The notes below the pieces were generated by a model. The model was given only the letters and a program-made list of their open reading frames with translations, made no database searches and had not been told where the DNA came from. A stretch of DNA of 64,000 nucleotides from Chromatiales bacterium (GTDB lineage Bacteria > Pseudomonadota > Gammaproteobacteria > Steroidobacterales > Woeseiaceae): positions 27,690-91,689 of the forward strand of contig JAIBDF010000003.1 of NCBI GenBank assembly GCA_024679535.1. The letters are read 5' to 3'. The position numbers and the translations under genes are program-made. This document shows positions 59,735-64,000 of this stretch, piece after piece. Positions within the stretch are counted from its first letter, which is position 1. Each line of letters begins with the position of its first letter.

Positions 59735-60098
59735 CGGGCACCAGCGAAAAGCGAAACGTGCGGCAGGCCTTGATGCCAGACTCCTGTTCATTGTCCGCCA
59801 GCGGCTGCCATGTGGACTGGCGTACGGCTTTCTTCGCTATTTTTTCAAACAGTCGACTCGTACTATGGCGCACGGCTATGCGCCTCGGGAAGCCACTGCG
59901 CGAGATATTGAAGCAGACCTGCACGCTGCCTTCTACTCGATCGCGGCGCGCAACCTCAGGATATTCCGGGATCACGGTATGCAGCGGTATGCGTTTCGTA
60001 TTGGAATCGATGCGATCAACGCCGCCCTGCCCAAATGCGGGTAAGACCAGCACGACAGCCAGCAAGGCCCCGAGACTAGTTGTTCGGAGGATCGTCAC
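59712..60098 (-). CDS. TonB C-terminal domain protein, exported
   Basis: HTVIPEYPEVARRDRVEGSVQVCFNISRSGFPRRIAVRHSTSRLFEKIAKKAVRQSTWQP; start uncertain. Confidence 0.7.
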   Translation of the reverse strand: MTILRTTSLGALLAVVLVLPAFGQGGVDRIDSNTKRIPLHTVIPEYPEVARRDRVEGSVQVCFNISRSGFPRRIAVRHSTSRLFEKIAKKAVRQSTWQPLADNEQESGIKACRTFRFSLVPVTRDEPD

Positions 60099-60621
60099 TC
60101 GCGTCTTCCATCGCACTGCGGCGTTCGTCGATCTCGACATTGGCCCTCACGGGATCAGTCTCGTCGAGTAACATACCTTTGGCTATCTTGAGATTTCTGG
60201 ATGACGGACTTAGTTCCTGGCCGCGAGCGATATCGGCCTCTGACTCTTCAAAGCGCTCGAGCTTGAGATAGACCAGCGCCCTGTTGTTGTAGGTTCGCCA
60301 ATGATTCGGATAGCGTTCCAGAACCCAGTTGCAATGCGGTAATGCCGTCCGTGGCTTGTCGATCAGGATATAGCCGGCGCACAGGTTAGAGTGACCCATT
60401 TTTCGCTCGACTTCGCCCTGGGCCATTTCCAGTCCACGCAAGGTCAACCTGACACCTTCGACGCCGTCGCCTGCGAGCAGGGCATTCGCGCCATCGGCCA
60501 GGAGGGCGTTGCGCGGCCCGATCACTACCTTGGACTCTTCGTTGGCCGCAAGCTCCGGACAGGCCAGCAACAGGAACGCTGCGACGAGTAGTATCCAGTA
60601 GCCTATTTGCCTTATCTTCAC
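60076..60621 (-). CDS. TPR-repeat exported protein
   Basis: Signal peptide; WVLERYPNHWRTYNNRALVYLKLERFEESEADIARGQEL. Confidence 0.75.
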   Translation of the reverse strand: MKIRQIGYWILLVAAFLLLACPELAANEESKVVIGPRNALLADGANALLAGDGVEGVRLTLRGLEMAQGEVERKMGHSNLCAGYILIDKPRTALPHCNWVLERYPNHWRTYNNRALVYLKLERFEESEADIARGQELSPSSRNLKIAKGMLLDETDPVRANVEIDERRSAMEDASDDPPNN

Positions 60622-60630
60622 TTCACCGCC

Positions 60631-61059
60631 TTAGCCGCTGATGTAACTCTCCAGCTGCTCGATTTCTTCCTGTTGGTCCGAAATGATCGCCTGTACGAGG
60701 TCGCCTATCGATATTAATCCGGCCACCTTACCGTCGACCAGAACGGGCAAATGGCGAATGCGTCGTTCGGACATCAGGGTCATACAATCATTCACTGATT
60801 GAGTGAGCGAAGCCGTAACGAGATCTGTCGTCATGATGTCGGCTACCGGTGTCGACTCGGATGAGCGACCCTTGACGATGACCTTACGCGCGTAGTCACG
60901 TTCCGTGACGATGCCCTTGAGTTCATCACCATCCATGACGAGCAGGGAGCCAACCGCGCGGTCGGCCATGAGCTTGATCGCGTCGAAAACCGACGCGTCC
61001 CCGGCAATTGAAATTATTTCATCGCCTTTTCTATCGAGCAGTTGCTGTACCAGTTTCAT
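60631..61059 (-). CDS. CBS-domain pair protein
   Basis: VFDAIKLMADRAVGSLLVMDGDELKGIVTERDYARKV; ERRIRHLPVLVDGKVAGLISIGDLV. Confidence 0.9.
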   Translation of the reverse strand: MKLVQQLLDRKGDEIISIAGDASVFDAIKLMADRAVGSLLVMDGDELKGIVTERDYARKVIVKGRSSESTPVADIMTTDLVTASLTQSVNDCMTLMSERRIRHLPVLVDGKVAGLISIGDLVQAIISDQQEEIEQLESYISG

Positions 61060-61200
61060 TCCGCCTCCCCTTTTGCCCGCGAGCAGTGGTTTTAAGGGAA
61101 GTTTAGCAGATGCCGCCTAAGCTTCCCCAGCGGGCGGCGCAACTGCCACGATCCCGGGCTGTCGAGGCCCGTGTGCGTCAACAGGATTCGGCGGAGAATA

Positions 61201-62541
61201 CTAGTTTTCGTGATCCGCATACCGAGCCAGCCGCTCCGCTAGCGTCTCCACCGAATACCAAAGCCCGCGCAACATGACACCATGAATGCGATGTGCATGC
61301 CGGACATTTTCCAGCGGATTGGCATTGACAAGAACCAGGTCGGCGTCGCGATCCACGGCAACTGTGCCCGCGTTGCTATTGAGAAACTCGGCGACGGCAA
61401 CCGTCCCGGTTCGCAATGCCTCGTAGGGGGTCAGACCCGCTGCCACCAACGCATCGAGCTCCTGATGCAGCGAGAAGCCGGGCACGCTGAATACTTGCGG
61501 CGAGTCCGAACCAAGGAGCAAACCGGCGCCAGCTTTGTGCAATTCCAATAGCAAACGGTGGCGCAACTCTATTGCCAAGGCCGCCACTTCCGGATTGAAA
61601 TCACGTTCTGCGAACAGCGCTTCTTTTGAAGCAACCCAGCGCTCCACGGTGGTTTTCGGCATATAGCGCATGCCCGGCTGGCTGCGAAGCTCGGCTGTAG
61701 GCGTCGTATTTATTCGAACCTCGACGAGCACTTCGGTCGGGACGTTCCAGGTACCGGCCGCAGCGGTGGCACGAGCGATCTCCGGGATACGCTCAGGATC
61801 AAGCTCGGCTGCGAGCATGACATCGAAGAAACCTCCGTAGCCCCCGAAACCATCGCTGCCAACGGGCAACAATGCAGCAAAATAGCCATCCAGATGATCG
61901 ATGGTGGCCATACCGACCTGCAGCGCACGAGCGACGCCCACCGCCACAGGAACATGACCCGCAAACGGCATACCAAGCTCATTCGCCGTCTCGGCAAGAG
62001 CCTCGAATTCCTCCGCTGTCAGTCCTGGATGGATCTTGACGAAGTCATAGCCTGCCCGGTGCTGGTCCCTGACCATTTGCCGCGCCTGGATAGCGCCAGC
62101 GACAGACCGCCCATTGAAAGACGGTCCGGATGTAACAAGGCGCGGTCCAAATACGCTGCCATTATTTAGGTCTTCGCGCAGACCGATGTGCGACGGCTGT
62201 CCCAGCATGCCCCGTATGGTGGTCACGCCATTTGCCACGTAAAGACTAAAGTTGCGATCAAGCTCATCCGAAGTGGCGGCCGGCACGTGCGCGTGCATTT
62301 CCGCAAGACCCGGCATCAGGAATCGATCGGTACCGTCGATGACTTTCGCCCCTTTGGGAATCGGGACTTCATCGACAGGCCCGAGTGCGGTGATAACGCC
62401 CCCGCTCACGACAACGGTCTGCTGTTTAATGACCGTTTCCGAGCTCATCGGCACGACGTTCACATTGACGAACGCGGTGGTCTGCGCCCAGACGGACGAT
62501 GCAGCCAGCAACGCCACAAACAAGACAATAAAACGCGTCAT
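61201..62541 (-). CDS. Exported amidohydrolase family protein
   Basis: Signal peptide; VIDGTDRFLMPGLAEMHAHVP; LLLGSDSPQ; DADLVLVNANPLENV. Confidence 0.88.
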   Translation of the reverse strand: MTRFIVLFVALLAASSVWAQTTAFVNVNVVPMSSETVIKQQTVVVSGGVITALGPVDEVPIPKGAKVIDGTDRFLMPGLAEMHAHVPAATSDELDRNFSLYVANGVTTIRGMLGQPSHIGLREDLNNGSVFGPRLVTSGPSFNGRSVAGAIQARQMVRDQHRAGYDFVKIHPGLTAEEFEALAETANELGMPFAGHVPVAVGVARALQVGMATIDHLDGYFAALLPVGSDGFGGYGGFFDVMLAAELDPERIPEIARATAAAGTWNVPTEVLVEVRINTTPTAELRSQPGMRYMPKTTVERWVASKEALFAERDFNPEVAALAIELRHRLLLELHKAGAGLLLGSDSPQVFSVPGFSLHQELDALVAAGLTPYEALRTGTVAVAEFLNSNAGTVAVDRDADLVLVNANPLENVRHAHRIHGVMLRGLWYSVETLAERLARYADHEN

Positions 62542-63521
62542 AACTCAGTTTCCTCAGCGGAGTGAATGCCGGCGAGCTTATCCTCTGCGATATTGCCCCC
62601 ACAGATTACTACAACGACCCGCTTGCCCGTGAGTTCAGTCCTGCGGGCCAACATCCCCGCGACAGCCACGCCTGCGGCACCTTCTATGGTATCGAGTTCG
62701 CTGGCCATGAAGGCCCGCATCCCTGCGGCAATCTGTTCTTCATTCACGACGATCCAATCGTCGACGACCGCCTGGCTCAGCTCGAATGTAACCGCACCTT
62801 GCTCGATGCCGCCGGCGGTGCCGTCAGACAGGGTTGCCTCGCTCGGCATGTCGATAATCTCACCCGCTTCGATAGAGCGTGTCATCACAGGTGAAGCCAG
62901 CGGCTGACAGCCATAGACATGAACGCCGGGATTGTGAGCTTTTATGACTGCGCCGGTACCGCCAATAAGGCCGCCACCGCCGACGGCAATAAAAACCGCA
63001 TCGACATCAGGCAGGTCTTCGATGATCTCCACGCCGCAGGTACCCTGGCCGGCGATGACCTGCTCATCGTTGTAAGGTGAGAGATAGAACATACCGGCCT
63101 TGCTCGCGTATTCACGCGCATGCTGTTCGGTATCGAGACCATCCGTACCAAATAAACGCACATCGCCACCATAGCTTCTGATCTTTTCAATTTTTGCCGA
63201 CGACGTCTGCTCGGGAACGAAGATAACCCCGGTCACCCCGAGCGAGCGCATCGAGCAGGCCACAGCGGCACCGTGATTGCCGCTCGATGCGGCCACGCAA
63301 CCGCGCGCACGGACCTCGTCATCGAGCGTCAGCAAGCGATTGGTCGCGCCGCGCAGCTTGAAGGAACCGGTGGTCTGCCGATTTTCCAGCTTGAAGTAAA
63401 TCTCGGCGTCCAGGGCGTCGCTGAATGTCGACGAGCGCTGCAATGGCGTGTGCTCGAGAAAACCGGCGCAGCGCTTTGCCGCCGCGCTCGCCGCGGCCGC
63501 TGTCTTAGATACGATCGGCAC
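62538..63521 (-). CDS. Threonine/serine dehydratase-like PLP enzyme
   Basis: [58 protein letters not shown]; probable GTG start at 63521. Confidence 0.88.
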   Translation of the reverse strand: MPIVSKTAAAASAAAKRCAGFLEHTPLQRSSTFSDALDAEIYFKLENRQTTGSFKLRGATNRLLTLDDEVRARGCVAASSGNHGAAVACSMRSLGVTGVIFVPEQTSSAKIEKIRSYGGDVRLFGTDGLDTEQHAREYASKAGMFYLSPYNDEQVIAGQGTCGVEIIEDLPDVDAVFIAVGGGGLIGGTGAVIKAHNPGVHVYGCQPLASPVMTRSIEAGEIIDMPSEATLSDGTAGGIEQGAVTFELSQAVVDDWIVVNEEQIAAGMRAFMASELDTIEGAAGVAVAGMLARRTELTGKRVVVVICGGNIAEDKLAGIHSAEETEL

Positions 63522-64000
63522 TGAAAGTATCGCAGCTATTCGGATCGCCGCTGCCCAGCCCTTCGCGGAACCAGCGTTGTCGTTGTGCCGATGTGCCGTG
63601 GGTAAACGATTCGGGAACGATGGTGCCCTGACTTTGACGCTGCAGCGTGTCGTCACCAATCGCACTCGCCGCGTTAAGCGCCTCATCGATGTCACCGGCT
63701 TCGAGGATATTGCGCGCCTTATCCGCACGCAGTGCCCAGACGCCAGCGAGGCAATCCGCCTGCAACTCGAGGCGGACAGACAGGGCGTTTGCGTCGGCCG
63801 TGCCGAGTCCCTGCTTCATAGTGTGGACCTGCCCCGAGATGCCGAGCAGATTTTGCACATGGTGGCCGATTTCGTGCGCAATAACGTAGGCCTGCGCAAA
63901 ATCGCCGGGCGCCTTGAAGCGAGTTCGCATCTGATCATAGAAACTGAGATCGATGTAAGCCTTCCTGTCCGCCGGGCAATAGAATGGGCCCATGGCGGCC
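63505..64000 (-). CDS. Neutral zinc metallopeptidase (YpfJ-like), C-terminal part (runs off the right edge)
   Basis: [48 protein letters not shown]. Confidence 0.92.
   Translation of the reverse strand, partial: AAMGPFYCPADRKAYIDLSFYDQMRTRFKAPGDFAQAYVIAHEIGHHVQNLLGISGQVHTMKQGLGTADANALSVRLELQADCLAGVWALRADKARNILEAGDIDEALNAASAIGDDTLQRQSQGTIVPESFTHGTSAQRQRWFREGLGSGDPNSCDTFSADRI

Noticed and set aside
1-64000. CRISPR arrays, tRNA/rRNA genes, phage or transposase genes, restriction or defence islands
   Set aside because: No regularly spaced repeats, tRNA-like cloverleafs, integrases, transposases or defence-type domain combinations were recognised by eye; a tool-based scan could still find short RNAs.

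Overview
Chromosomal window from a GC-rich gammaproteobacterium, almost fully coding. Gene order from the left edge resembles the Pseudomonas pilGHIJ-chpA / gshB / tonB / yqgE / ruvX / pyrB / pilT-pilU / yggS / proC / yggT neighbourhood (from memory of that locus). Main blocks: (1) a Chp/Pil chemosensory cluster; (2) gshB-tonB-yqgE-ruvX-pyrB-pyrK-like; (3) three tandem PilT/PilU-family ATPases; (4) yggS-proC-yggT-yggU-DUF4426 lipoprotein and an HU-like protein; (5) htpG, msrB, FKBP, ppnN, LD-transpeptidase and mltD-like genes; (6) an LPS core block (lpxL-like, kdkA-like, GT9, waaF, hldD); (7) glnE, a GGDEF/EAL protein, cysM/cysB; (8) a PAS sigma-54 activator operon divergent from a small orphan gene; (9) mixed metabolism (folD, CaiB-type CoA transferase, mtnA plus class II aldolase, amidohydrolase, threonine dehydratase-like). 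No tRNA, rRNA, CRISPR array or intact mobile element was recognised. The most interesting unexplained structure is at 46.6-47.3 kb: palindromic repeats next to the sigma-54 activator gene, a textbook -24/-12 promoter, a 94-aa orphan protein, and a structured 3' region with a possible H-type pseudoknot ending in a strong intrinsic terminator. All assignments were made by reading the sequence and ORF translations; no database search was run.
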